The position numbers were made by a program, and so were the translations under genes. The notes under the pieces were generated by a model. The model did no database searches and had not been told where the DNA came from. It saw only the letters and a program-made list of their open reading frames with translations. DNA of 64,000 bases from an uncultured Pelagibacteraceae bacterium (GTDB lineage Bacteria; Pseudomonadota; Alphaproteobacteria; Pelagibacterales; Pelagibacteraceae), in the NCBI GenBank assembly GCA_902568465.1, contig CACFQR010000002.1:60379-124378 (forward strand), in the 5' to 3' direction. Positions 1 to 8,253 of the stretch are shown here, piece by piece. Within the stretch, counting starts at the first letter, position 1, and each line of letters opens with the position of its first letter.

Positions 1-618
1 ATTGCAAAAAAAGGTAAGCAGATTTTTTTAAGCACAGGAGGAGGAACTATTAATGATATCACTAGGGCATGCAAAGCAATTTTGCCAATAAACGAAAAAC
101 TTTGCATACTGCATTGCACCGCTTCTTATCCAGCAGATATTTCAGACATGAACTTAAATGTTATACCGAAACTAATTAAAGAATTTCCGAAACAAATTAT
201 AGGAATATCTGATCATGAACATGGTATTGATGCAGCTGCAGTAGCTTTTATGCTTGGCGCAAGAGTTTTTGAAAAACACTTCACTTTAAATCACAGCTGG
301 AAAGGGACAGACCACTCATTTTCTTTGATGCCTGAAGGTTTAAAAAAATTGATTAGAAATATTAATAGAATTCCCAAAATGCTCGGTGACGGAAATAAAC
401 AACTTTTAGAAAGTGAAAAAAAACCACTTAAAAAAATGGGTAAATCAATAGTTGCAAATAAAAATTTACCAGCTGGACACAAATTAACAGAAAAAGATAT
501 TGCATTAAAATCTCCCGCAGGAGGTTTACCACCTTACGAGTTAGAAAATATTTTGGGTAAATCTTTAAAAAAAGAATTAGCGGAAGATGATTTAATAACT
601 AAAGAAATTGTTAAATAG
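1..618 (+). CDS. NeuB-family nonulosonic acid synthase, 5' end cut by window edge
   Basis: The reading frame is open from base 1 to the TAG at 616-618, so this is the C-terminal 205 residues of a longer protein; the first start-like codon (TTG at 82) lies inside the conserved barrel and is not the true start. NeuB enzymes condense PEP with a 2-acetamido-hexose to make sialic, legionaminic or pseudaminic acids. Seen here: the late TIM-barrel segment with the EKHFTLN strand, a GTDH motif, and a C-terminal SAF (antifreeze-like) domain from about 'SIVANKNLPAGHKL' to the end. It differs clearly from the second NeuB at 3123, so two different nonulosonates, or a redundant pair, may be made. The exact product is not decided by sequence. 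Confidence 0.85.
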   Translation: MAKKGKQIFLSTGGGTINDITRACKAILPINEKLCILHCTASYPADISDMNLNVIPKLIKEFPKQIIGISDHEHGIDAAAVAFMLGARVFEKHFTLNHSWKGTDHSFSLMPEGLKKLIRNINRIPKMLGDGNKQLLESEKKPLKKMGKSIVANKNLPAGHKLTEKDIALKSPAGGLPPYELENILGKSLKKELAEDDLITKEIVK

Positions 619-679
619 AAATTTTTAAAGTCAAAAAATAAAAAACCTCATCTCTATTTCATAACCAATACCTCTCACA

Positions 680-2473
680 TTGTTAAAAAAATATAAAATA
701 TTATTTAACCAAAAACAAAAAATTCACGTTATAATTTTGTTTGCAGGTATTTTGATTACCAGCTTGCTAGAGATGGTTGGTTTGGGGTCTATCCCACTTT
801 TTATAAGTTTAATTTTAAATCCAGAAAACATCATTTCTTATTTACCAGAAAATAATTTAATATCATTTTGGATAAGTAAGGACTATTTAGATCAAGTCAT
901 AATAGCTTCATTTATAATATTACTATTTTTCTTTTTAAAAAATATTTTTATATTTTTAATAAATTTCTTGCAGGCAAGTATTTGGAGAGATTTAAATATT
1001 CAAACGTGTAAAAGATTATTTAAAACTTATCTTTTCATTCCTTATTTTATGCACTTAAATTTAAACCCAGCAATTATAAATAGAAATATTACTAGAGAAG
1101 TATTAATTGCAACTCAGTATTTAGATTCTTCATTAATTTTTCTTCGTGAAGCTTTATTAATAGCAGTCATTTTTGTTTTATTGATAATTGTAAATCCGTC
1201 AATAAGTCTACTTGTTTTTTTAGGAATAGGTTTTTTTGGAGTTGTTTTTTATTATTTGATTAAAAAAAAAATGGTCCAGCTTTCTAAACTTGCTCTCTAT
1301 CATCGCGGTCGTCAAACCCAGCATATTAATCAGGTTTTTGGCGCAATAAAAGACACTAAAATTTTATCTAGAGAAAAATTTTTTGTAGATGAATTTAAAA
1401 GTGAATTAGATGGAGCTGAAAGAGTAACTTTTTTTTCTCAAGTTATTAACAAAATTCCTCGCCTGGCAATGGAATTTTTTGGCGTTCTTGCAATTTTATT
1501 AGTTTTATTATTTTTAATATATGAGGGCAGAGCAGTTGATGAACTAATGCCTTTATTAGCCTTTATTGGTGTAGCTATAATTAGACTGATTCCCTCATTT
1601 AATACAATTATCACAACATCTTCTTTAATGAAAAGATCTTCTGTTTCATTTAACCTTGTTATTGATTTATTAAAAAAATTTGAAAGTCATTCATTAAATA
1701 AAGATTATAAAATTACTTTAAATGAAAAAAATGGTAACTTTTTTAAAAAAGGAATTAAATTAGTAAACGTAAATTTTAAATATTCAGAAGCAAACAACGA
1801 GGTTTTGAAAGATATCAATATAGAGATTAAACCTGGAATTTCTGTTGCTTTTATCGGGACAACGGGTGCGGGCAAGTCTACTCTGGTTGATTTAATTCTA
1901 GGCTTACTTAAGCCCAGCAAAGGTAAAATATTAATAGATGAAGAAGATCTAGAAAAGAATTTTAAAAAATGGCAGAATCAAATTGGTTACATACCTCAAG
2001 ATATATATTTATTAGACGATACAATTAAGAAAAATATTGCCTTTGGTATTCATGATAAAGACATTAATCTAAGTAAAGTTGAAAGATCAATAAAACTAGC
2101 ACAATTAGAAAAGTTTATTTTAAGCTCAAAAGACGGACTCGACACAATCGTTGGAAATAGAGGAGTAAGATTGTCTGGTGGCCAAAGACAAAGGATAGGG
2201 ATAGCAAGAGCCCTATATAACGATCCAAAGATACTTGTACTAGACGAAGCAACGAATTCTTTAGATATTCAAACTGAAAAAAAATTAATGGAAGATATAG
2301 AAAGTTTAAAAGGTAAATATACATTAATTATAGTAACGCACCGGCTATCCACAATAGAAAAATGTGACAAGATTTATATTATCGATAAAGGATCAATTTA
2401 TACTGGGGAAAACTACAAGGAAGTAGCAGAAAAATTTAAGAATTTTAACGACAGAATAAGTTCAAAAAAGTAA
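680..2473 (+). CDS. ABC transporter, fused membrane and ATPase domains (PglK/MsbA-like flippase)
   Basis: A 597-residue half-transporter of the MsbA/PglK type. Residues 1-330 are hydrophobic with about six membrane segments; residues 355-590 are the nucleotide-binding domain with Walker A (GTTGAGKST, 393-401), the LSGGQ signature (498-502) and Walker B (ILVLDEA, 518-524) followed by the D-loop SLD. The start is TTG at 680; no upstream ATG is available and the next in-frame ATG would remove the first membrane helix. It sits between nonulosonate genes and abuts the next gene with no gap. Context suggests flipping of an undecaprenyl-linked glycan, as PglK does in Campylobacter; a lipid or drug exporter cannot be excluded. 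No Wzx-type flippase was seen in the window. Confidence 0.88.
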   Translation: MLKKYKILFNQKQKIHVIILFAGILITSLLEMVGLGSIPLFISLILNPENIISYLPENNLISFWISKDYLDQVIIASFIILLFFFLKNIFIFLINFLQASIWRDLNIQTCKRLFKTYLFIPYFMHLNLNPAIINRNITREVLIATQYLDSSLIFLREALLIAVIFVLLIIVNPSISLLVFLGIGFFGVVFYYLIKKKMVQLSKLALYHRGRQTQHINQVFGAIKDTKILSREKFFVDEFKSELDGAERVTFFSQVINKIPRLAMEFFGVLAILLVLLFLIYEGRAVDELMPLLAFIGVAIIRLIPSFNTIITTSSLMKRSSVSFNLVIDLLKKFESHSLNKDYKITLNEKNGNFFKKGIKLVNVNFKYSEANNEVLKDINIEIKPGISVAFIGTTGAGKSTLVDLILGLLKPSKGKILIDEEDLEKNFKKWQNQIGYIPQDIYLLDDTIKKNIAFGIHDKDINLSKVERSIKLAQLEKFILSSKDGLDTIVGNRGVRLSGGQRQRIGIARALYNDPKILVLDEATNSLDIQTEKKLMEDIESLKGKYTLIIVTHRLSTIEKCDKIYIIDKGSIYTGENYKEVAEKFKNFNDRISSKK

Positions 2474-3133
2474 ATGTATACCGCACTAATAATAAAGCCT
2501 AATAAACCTTTTTCAAAAAAAGTTATTTTACTTTGCAAAAAAACATTTCCTAAGTTAGATATTTTTTTTTCAACTAATAAAAAAAAAATTCCTCAAAAAT
2601 TGAAAAATAAAAAGTATGATTTAATAATATCTTATTTATCAACATGGGTTATTCCAGAAAATATTTTAAAAAAAACTAAAAGGTTTAATATTAATTTCCA
2701 TCCTGGTCCTCCAAAATATCCCGGCATCGGATGTTTTAATTATGCAATTTATAATAAAGATAAAACTTATAGTTGTACTGCCCATTTAATGCAAAAGAAG
2801 GTAGATAGTGGAAAAATAATAGAAATCAGTAAATTTAAAATTTCAAAAAATGAAAGCATTAAAACTTTAAGTTTAAAAACATATAAAAAAATGTTTTTTT
2901 TATTTAAGAGAGTAATAAAGAAAATTAAAGGAAATAATATTTCTTTTAAAAAAATAAAATGGGCAAAATCTACTTACAAAAGAATTCATTTAGATAATTT
3001 ATCAACAATAAGAATTAAAGTTAATAATAAAGAAATGGATAGATTTATCAGGTCTACTTACTTTTCAGGTTATTCTTTTCCAAGAGTAAAAATAAATAAT
3101 CATACGTTTATTTATAAAAAAAATGCGCGCTAA
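2474..3133 (+). CDS. sugar N-formyltransferase-like protein
   Basis: A 219-residue protein with the formyl-transferase (methionyl-tRNA formyltransferase-like) fold. The catalytic triad of this family can be read: N74 and H76 in the motif NINFHPGPP, and D111 in KKVDSGKI. Met-tRNA formyltransferase is over 300 residues with an OB-like C-terminal domain; this one is shorter and resembles the sugar formyltransferases of O-antigen clusters (WbkC type), which transfer a formyl group from N10-formyl-tetrahydrofolate to an amino sugar. The ATG directly follows the stop of the ABC transporter, and the end overlaps neuB by 11 bases, implying one transcript. The acceptor sugar is unknown; an amino-nonulosonate or its hexosamine precursor is possible. 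Confidence 0.78.
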   Translation: MYTALIIKPNKPFSKKVILLCKKTFPKLDIFFSTNKKKIPQKLKNKKYDLIISYLSTWVIPENILKKTKRFNINFHPGPPKYPGIGCFNYAIYNKDKTYSCTAHLMQKKVDSGKIIEISKFKISKNESIKTLSLKTYKKMFFLFKRVIKKIKGNNISFKKIKWAKSTYKRIHLDNLSTIRIKVNNKEMDRFIRSTYFSGYSFPRVKINNHTFIYKKNAR

Positions 3134-4118
3134 AATAATCCTAGAAGCAGGTGTAAATCACAATGGAAGCATCAAAAAGGCAATAAAAATGGTCGATATT
3201 GCAGCAAAAGCTAAAGCAGATTACATAAAATTTCAAACTTTTTTTGCGGAGGATTTGGTTACCCAGAAGGCCTCTAAAGCATCTTATCAAAAAAAAAATA
3301 CTAAAAAAAAAGAGTCACAATATAAAATGTTGAAAAAATTAGAATTGAGCAAAAATGATCACTTAAAATTAATAAAGTATTGTAAAAAAAAAAGAATTAA
3401 ATTTTTATCATCTCCTTTTAGTATTAATAGCTTTAACTTACTACATAAGCTTGGGCAAAAAACCATCAAAATTCCCTCTGGAGAAATAAACAATTATCCG
3501 TATTTGAAGCATATCGGAAGTTTTAAAAAAAAAATAATAATTTCAACTGGCATGTCTAATTTAGAGGAAGTAATAAGAGCTGTTAAAATATTAAATGGAG
3601 CTGGAACTCCAAAGAAAAATATTACTGTTTTACATTGTAATAGTGAATACCCATCACCAACAAAGGATCTAAATTTAAATTCTATTTTTACATTAAAAAA
3701 ACATTTAGGCTTAAAGATTGGTTACTCAGACCATAGCATTAGTAAAATTACTCCAGTAATTGCAGTTGCACTTGGCGCTTCAATAATTGAAAAACATTTT
3801 ACATTAAATAAAAATTTAAGTGGGCCAGACCATAAAACCAGCTTATCTACGGCTGAAGTTTTCGAAATGATGCAATATATAAGAGAGACAGAAAAAATTT
3901 TAGGAAGTTATAAAAAAAAACCAACTAAGAGTGAAAGTAAAAATATTAAAATTGTAAGAAAATCTATTGTAGCGAAAAATAATATAAAAAAAGGTGATAA
4001 ATTTTCTAAAGAAAATCTAACAACAAAAAGACCCGCTCTTGGAATTTCTCCAATGAAATGGATGAAAATTATCAATACCATTGCTAGAAAAAATTATAAA
4101 AAAGATGACTTTATATAA
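3123..4118 (+). CDS. neuB: N-acetylneuraminate/legionaminate synthase
   Basis: A full-length NeuB family protein (331 residues). Visible family features are the N-terminal EAGVNHNGS motif, the IKIPSGEINN strand, STGM, YSDHS, the EKHFTLN motif, a GPDH motif and a C-terminal SAF domain. The enzyme condenses phosphoenolpyruvate with ManNAc or 2,4-diacetamido-2,4,6-trideoxymannose in the cytosol. It is followed by neuC (overlapping 14 bases), a PtmE-like gene and a CMP-sugar synthetase, the set used for legionaminic acid in Campylobacter (LegI, LegG, PtmE, LegF), so legionaminate is the favoured product; sialic acid itself remains possible. A-rich runs near the 5' end (around 3290-3310) are typical of this genome rather than damage. 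Confidence 0.92.
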   Translation: MRAKIILEAGVNHNGSIKKAIKMVDIAAKAKADYIKFQTFFAEDLVTQKASKASYQKKNTKKKESQYKMLKKLELSKNDHLKLIKYCKKKRIKFLSSPFSINSFNLLHKLGQKTIKIPSGEINNYPYLKHIGSFKKKIIISTGMSNLEEVIRAVKILNGAGTPKKNITVLHCNSEYPSPTKDLNLNSIFTLKKHLGLKIGYSDHSISKITPVIAVALGASIIEKHFTLNKNLSGPDHKTSLSTAEVFEMMQYIRETEKILGSYKKKPTKSESKNIKIVRKSIVAKNNIKKGDKFSKENLTTKRPALGISPMKWMKIINTIARKNYKKDDFI

Positions 4119-5277
4119 AAAAAAAATATGCTTTGTGACAAGCAGTAGAGCTGAATATGGAATGATTAAAAATTTGCTATTTCAAATAAAAAAATCTAAA
4201 AAATTAAATCTTAAAATACTAGCAACAGGAACGCATTTAAGCGCAAGACATGGTTTGACTTACAAAGAAATATTGCAAGATGATTTACAAATATATAAAA
4301 AATTAAAAATTTCTATAAATTCAGATACGTCGTTAGCTATATCTCGAGCCATATCTGAAGGAGTAAAAAAATTTTCTAAAGAATTTAATTCACTTAGACC
4401 AGATCTAATTTTAATTTTAGGAGATAGATTTGAAATTTTTTCAGCCGCTATTGCTGCAATGTCAGAAAGAATACCCATCGCACATATACATGGTGGAGAA
4501 TTAACAGAAGGAGCAATTGATGATGCAATGAGACATTCTATTACTAAAATGTCCCATCTACATTTTGTTGCAGCAAAAGAGTATAAAAATCGTGTTCATC
4601 AGCTTGGAGAATCTAAAAAGTTTATATATTTAGTAGGAGGTATGGGCGCGGATATTATAAAAAATATGAAGTTTATAAATAAAAATGAATTGCAAAAAAA
4701 ATTAAAATTTATTTTTAGAAAAAAAAATATTTTTGTAAATTTTCACCCAGTAACTCTAGAAAAAAACTCGTCAAGGAAACATATAAAAGAAATTTTAAAA
4801 GCTTTAAAACTATTAAAAAAAGTAGGTATAATATTTTCTATGCCAAATGCTGACCATAATAGTAAAATTATTTATGATGAAATAAATAGTTTTGTTAAAA
4901 AAAATAAAAACTCTATAGCATTTAAATCACTTGGAAGTTTAAAATATTTGTCATGTCTAAAATTGTGTAATGTAGTTTTAGGAAATTCCTCAAGTGGCTT
5001 ATTAGAAGCGCCGAATTTAAAAATACCAACGATAAATATTGGTGATCGCCAAAAAGGTAGAGCTAAATCGGGATCTGTCGTGGATTGTTTACCAACTCAA
5101 AAAAAAATTTATTTAAATTTAACAAGTATTTTAAGTGGAAAAAAAAAATTTAAAAATAAAGATTTTTTCAGTCCTTACGGTCAAGGAGGAGCAAGTAAAA
5201 AAATTCTTAAAATTCTTGAAAAAGTAAATTATAAAAACTTACTTAAAAAAAAGTTTATAAATATTGTTAGGACATAA
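4105..5277 (+). CDS. neuC: UDP-N-acetylhexosamine 2-epimerase, hydrolysing (NeuC/LegG type)
   Basis: A 390-residue hydrolysing 2-epimerase with the fold of NeuC. Seen: the N-terminal TSSRAEYG motif, LILGDRFEI, HIHGGELTEGAIDD with the flanking SITKMSHLHF, and GNSSSGLLEAP near the C-terminus, all hallmarks of the family. The enzyme removes the nucleotide while inverting C2, giving the mannose-configured substrate for NeuB. An in-frame TTG at 4081 would extend it by eight residues, but the ATG at 4105 gives the usual N-terminus. It overlaps neuB by 14 bases and is followed 3 bases later by the PtmE-like gene. In the legionaminate reading this is LegG, acting on a GDP- or UDP-linked diacetamido sugar. 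Confidence 0.92.
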   Translation: MTLYKKKICFVTSSRAEYGMIKNLLFQIKKSKKLNLKILATGTHLSARHGLTYKEILQDDLQIYKKLKISINSDTSLAISRAISEGVKKFSKEFNSLRPDLILILGDRFEIFSAAIAAMSERIPIAHIHGGELTEGAIDDAMRHSITKMSHLHFVAAKEYKNRVHQLGESKKFIYLVGGMGADIIKNMKFINKNELQKKLKFIFRKKNIFVNFHPVTLEKNSSRKHIKEILKALKLLKKVGIIFSMPNADHNSKIIYDEINSFVKKNKNSIAFKSLGSLKYLSCLKLCNVVLGNSSSGLLEAPNLKIPTINIGDRQKGRAKSGSVVDCLPTQKKIYLNLTSILSGKKKFKNKDFFSPYGQGGASKKILKILEKVNYKNLLKKKFINIVRT

Positions 5278-5280
5278 AAG

Positions 5281-6345
5281 ATGAAAAATATTTTAATCAA
5301 TCCAAATGTTAAAATAATTTATGCCATGAGAAGACTTAGTGAAACTGGTGAAAGAGGTCTTATAGTAGTAGACAAAACTAAAAGATTGCTAGGTTCACTT
5401 ACTGATGGTGATATAAGAAGAAATATTCTAAAAGGTTATAATTTAAATTCATCAATTAAAAAAATATACAATAAAAAACCTCTCTATTTAATAGATGATA
5501 AATTTACAGAAAAGAACGTCAGATTAATATTCAACAAAAAAAATATAGATGTTATTCCAATATTAAATAAAAAAAGAAAATTTACTAGATATCTAACTAG
5601 AAATAATTTTTTTAATAGTTCTAAAAAAATAATAATTATTCCTGATACTAGTGTAGTAATTATGGCAGGTGGGAAAGGGTTGAGATTAAATCCTTTTACA
5701 AAGATTTTGCCAAAACCGCTTGTCCCACTTAATGATAAGACTATTATAGAACATATAATTGATAAATTCGTTTCGTTTGGAATAAAAAACTTTACTTTAA
5801 CTCTCAATTATAAAAGCAAAATTTTAAAATCATTTTTCAAAGAATTGAAAAATACTAATATTACAATTAAATTTTTAGAAGAAAAAAAACCTCTTGGAAC
5901 CGCGGGAAGTTTAAAACTTTTAAAGAACAAACTTCCAAATAATTTTTTTGTAAGTAATTGCGATGTATTGATAAAAGCAGACTATAAGGAAATTTACGAT
6001 TTTCATAAAAAAAATAAAAATATTGTAACAATAGTAGCCTCAACTAAGGAGTTAAAAATTCCTTATGGAGTTTGTAAAATAAATAAAAAAGGCCTCCTAT
6101 CGCAGATAGATGAAAAACCATCTTATAATTTTTTAGTTAATACAGGTTTATATGTAATTAATAGTAAATCTTTAAAACTAATTCCATCTGGAAAAAGATT
6201 TGATGTAAATGAACTAATAAATAAAATTAAAAAAAATAAAGGTAGGGTAGGTATTTTTCCTATCAATGAGAAGTCGTGGTTTGACGTTGGACAGTGGAAC
6301 GAATATGAAAAAACTACAAAAGAAATAAAACTATTAGATGTTTAA
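5281..6345 (+). CDS. CBS-domain sugar-1-phosphate nucleotidyltransferase (PtmE-like)
   Basis: A 354-residue protein with a CBS pair at about 1-115 (including GSLTDGDIRR) followed by a nucleotidyltransferase domain whose activation loop AGGKGLRL lies at 129-136 and continues LPKPLVPL; a DVNELI/WFDVG C-terminal segment completes it. This domain order is that of PtmE from the Campylobacter GDP-legionaminate route, a glucosamine-1-phosphate guanylyltransferase. Its place between neuC and a CMP-sugar synthetase supports that assignment. Partner enzymes of the GDP route (dehydratase, aminotransferase, acetyltransferase) are not next to it; they may lie upstream of the window. A mannose-1-phosphate guanylyltransferase-like activity is the main alternative. 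Confidence 0.8.
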   Translation: MKNILINPNVKIIYAMRRLSETGERGLIVVDKTKRLLGSLTDGDIRRNILKGYNLNSSIKKIYNKKPLYLIDDKFTEKNVRLIFNKKNIDVIPILNKKRKFTRYLTRNNFFNSSKKIIIIPDTSVVIMAGGKGLRLNPFTKILPKPLVPLNDKTIIEHIIDKFVSFGIKNFTLTLNYKSKILKSFFKELKNTNITIKFLEEKKPLGTAGSLKLLKNKLPNNFFVSNCDVLIKADYKEIYDFHKKNKNIVTIVASTKELKIPYGVCKINKKGLLSQIDEKPSYNFLVNTGLYVINSKSLKLIPSGKRFDVNELINKIKKNKGRVGIFPINEKSWFDVGQWNEYEKTTKEIKLLDV

Positions 6346-7042
6346 AAAATATAAAATATTATCCCTTATTCCAGCTAGAATTGGTTCAAAAGGTTTGAGA
6401 AATAAAAATGTTAAAAAGTTTTTTAACAAACCTCTAATTTCTTGGTCAATAAAGGCTTCTAAAAAATCAAGGTATATTGATTATACTTTGGTGTCCTCTG
6501 ATTCTGAAAAAATTATAGATATTTCAAAAAAATTAAAAGTTAATGCTCCTGTTAAAAGACCAAAAAATTTAGCACTTGATAGTTCTAAGATTAAAGATGT
6601 TATATTTCACTCTTTTGAGTGGTTAAGAAAAAAAAAATTGAAATTTGACTACTTTATTTTATTACAACCAACTTCACCGTTAAGAAGCGAAAAGCATATA
6701 GATGATGCTATAAGATACTATTTTAAAGTCTCTAAAAAGACTAAGGAAACTATGGTTTCTGTAACTGAGGCACCAATCAAGGCTAGTTTAATCATGAAAG
6801 CTGAAAAAAAGTACGCAAAATTTGCAATAAGTGACAATAAAAATATTAAAAATTTAAGAAGACAATATCTAAAAAAATATTTCATACCTAATGGGGCGAT
6901 ATATTTTGCAAATATAAAACGCTTTAAAGGTGATTTTTTTACAAAAAACATGATTTATTTTGAAATGTCAAACAAAGTTTCTATAGACATTGACGATATA
7001 AAAGATTTTAATAAAGGTATAAAATATAAAAATAACTATTAA
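6338..7042 (+). CDS. neuA: CMP-nonulosonate synthetase (acylneuraminate cytidylyltransferase)
   Basis: A 234-residue NeuA/LegF family enzyme. The nucleotide-binding signature IPARIGSKGLRNKN spans residues 11-24, and LLQPTSPLR, a hallmark of the family, follows in mid-protein; VSIDIDDIKDF near the end carries the metal-binding acidic residues. It activates the nonulosonic acid made by the preceding NeuB to its CMP form. The start ATG overlaps the PtmE-like gene by eight bases. It is the most canonical of four cytidylyltransferase domains in the window (others at 13542, 15287 C-terminus and 25199), so it is the best candidate for CMP-legionaminate synthesis. Confidence 0.9.
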   Translation: MFKKYKILSLIPARIGSKGLRNKNVKKFFNKPLISWSIKASKKSRYIDYTLVSSDSEKIIDISKKLKVNAPVKRPKNLALDSSKIKDVIFHSFEWLRKKKLKFDYFILLQPTSPLRSEKHIDDAIRYYFKVSKKTKETMVSVTEAPIKASLIMKAEKKYAKFAISDNKNIKNLRRQYLKKYFIPNGAIYFANIKRFKGDFFTKNMIYFEMSNKVSIDIDDIKDFNKGIKYKNNY

Positions 7043-7044
7043 AC

Positions 7045-7212
7045 ATGAGCTTATTAAAAGGAAACTACAAAGTTAAAACAGATATAAAAAAAAAGAAATT
7101 ATCCAAAGAAGATATTCTTGAAGAAAAGTTTGAAAAAGCTGCATCCAAAAGATTGGGAGGTAGTATGGTTTACATCAAGAAAAAAAAAATAAATTGGGAT
7201 TTAAAAGATTAA
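7045..7212 (+). CDS. small Lys-rich hypothetical protein (55 residues)
   Basis: An ATG-started frame of 55 codons fills the 174-base gap between neuA and the DUF115 gene: start two bases after the neuA stop, stop TAA at 7210-7212, four bases before the next gene. The product begins MSLLKGNYKVK and ends KINWDLKD, with a charged, probably helical centre (EDILEEKFEKAASKR). No family is recognised. The close fit on both sides and the lack of other content suggest a genuine gene co-transcribed with its neighbours, possibly an acceptor or accessory protein for the DUF115 transferase next door; that role is a guess. Confidence 0.55.
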   Translation: MSLLKGNYKVKTDIKKKKLSKEDILEEKFEKAASKRLGGSMVYIKKKKINWDLKD

Positions 7213-7216
7213 GTTT

Positions 7217-8248
7217 TTGACCAATTCATTCTCATCGAACAATAAGTTTATAAGCAAATTACATCAAAAATTTGCAAGTGTTACATATAAAAATATTGTA
7301 CCTGAGGTTAAAAAAAATGTTTTTTATAATTTAAAGCATTTAAAAATAGGAAAATCTATCTCCGAGCTAAGAAATTACAATATGAATTCAAAAAATGCCA
7401 TAGTAGTCGGCGGAGGTCCTAGCTTAAGAAAAATTGATCAAATAAAAACTTTAAAAAAATACGCAAAAAAATTTATAATTATATCTTGTGATGGATCATT
7501 GTTTTATCTTTTAAGTAATAAAATAGTCCCGGATCTAGTGGTTACGCTTGACCCACATCCAACTAGAATCATTCGATGGTTTGGAGACAAAACTCTAAAT
7601 CTTAAAAAAATTAAAAAAGATAATTATTTTTCAAGACAAGATATAGAAAAAAAATTTAACAATGAGTTAAAATCTAACAAAAAAATAACAAAATTATTTG
7701 ATCATTATTCGAAAAAATTAAAAATTGCCCTATGTACTTCATCCTCAAAAATGGTAGTTCAAAGGCTTAAAAACTCAAATGCCAAGCTGTTTTGGTGGAA
7801 TCCTTTTTTAGATGATCCTAAAAAAAAGGGAAGTTTAACAAAAAGTATTTATAAAAAAAATAAATTTCCAATAATTAACAGTGGAGGCAATGTAGGGGCT
7901 GCCGCGTGGATGATGGCAGATAGTTTATTTAATTGTAAAAAAATTGCGCTTATAGGTATGGATTTTTCCTACTATATAGACACACCTATAGAATCTACTC
8001 AATATTATGATATTTTAAAAAGTATATTTAAAAAAAAAGATATAAACATTTTTTTTTCCAAAATTTATAATCCTAAATTAAAAAAATATTTTTTTTCCGA
8101 TTATGTTTATATTTGGTATAAAAAATGCTTCTTAGAGATGGTTAGAAATACAGAATCAAAAACTTATAATTGTACAAAAGGTGGCATTTTGTTTGGTAAA
8201 AATATAAAATTGCAAACTCTCAACGAGTTCTGTAAAAAAGGTATATAA
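7217..8248 (+). CDS. DUF115 / Maf-like putative nonulosonate transferase
   Basis: A 343-residue protein of the DUF115 (MAF_flag10) family. The glycine-rich nucleotide-binding motif AIVVGGGPSLRK is at 61-72, followed by PDLVVTLDPHP and, in the C-terminal half, NSGGNVGAAAWMMAD and IALIGMDFSYY, all typical. Motility accessory factors of this family transfer pseudaminic or legionaminic acid onto flagellin; those are usually 600 residues or more, so this is a compact form. It follows the CMP-nonulosonate synthetase in the same direction. No flagellar gene is present, so the acceptor is probably a glycan or another protein. Start is TTG at 7217; an ATG at 7382 would cut into the domain. Confidence 0.75.
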   Translation: MTNSFSSNNKFISKLHQKFASVTYKNIVPEVKKNVFYNLKHLKIGKSISELRNYNMNSKNAIVVGGGPSLRKIDQIKTLKKYAKKFIIISCDGSLFYLLSNKIVPDLVVTLDPHPTRIIRWFGDKTLNLKKIKKDNYFSRQDIEKKFNNELKSNKKITKLFDHYSKKLKIALCTSSSKMVVQRLKNSNAKLFWWNPFLDDPKKKGSLTKSIYKKNKFPIINSGGNVGAAAWMMADSLFNCKKIALIGMDFSYYIDTPIESTQYYDILKSIFKKKDINIFFSKIYNPKLKKYFFSDYVYIWYKKCFLEMVRNTESKTYNCTKGGILFGKNIKLQTLNEFCKKGI

Positions 8249-8253
8249 ATTTT

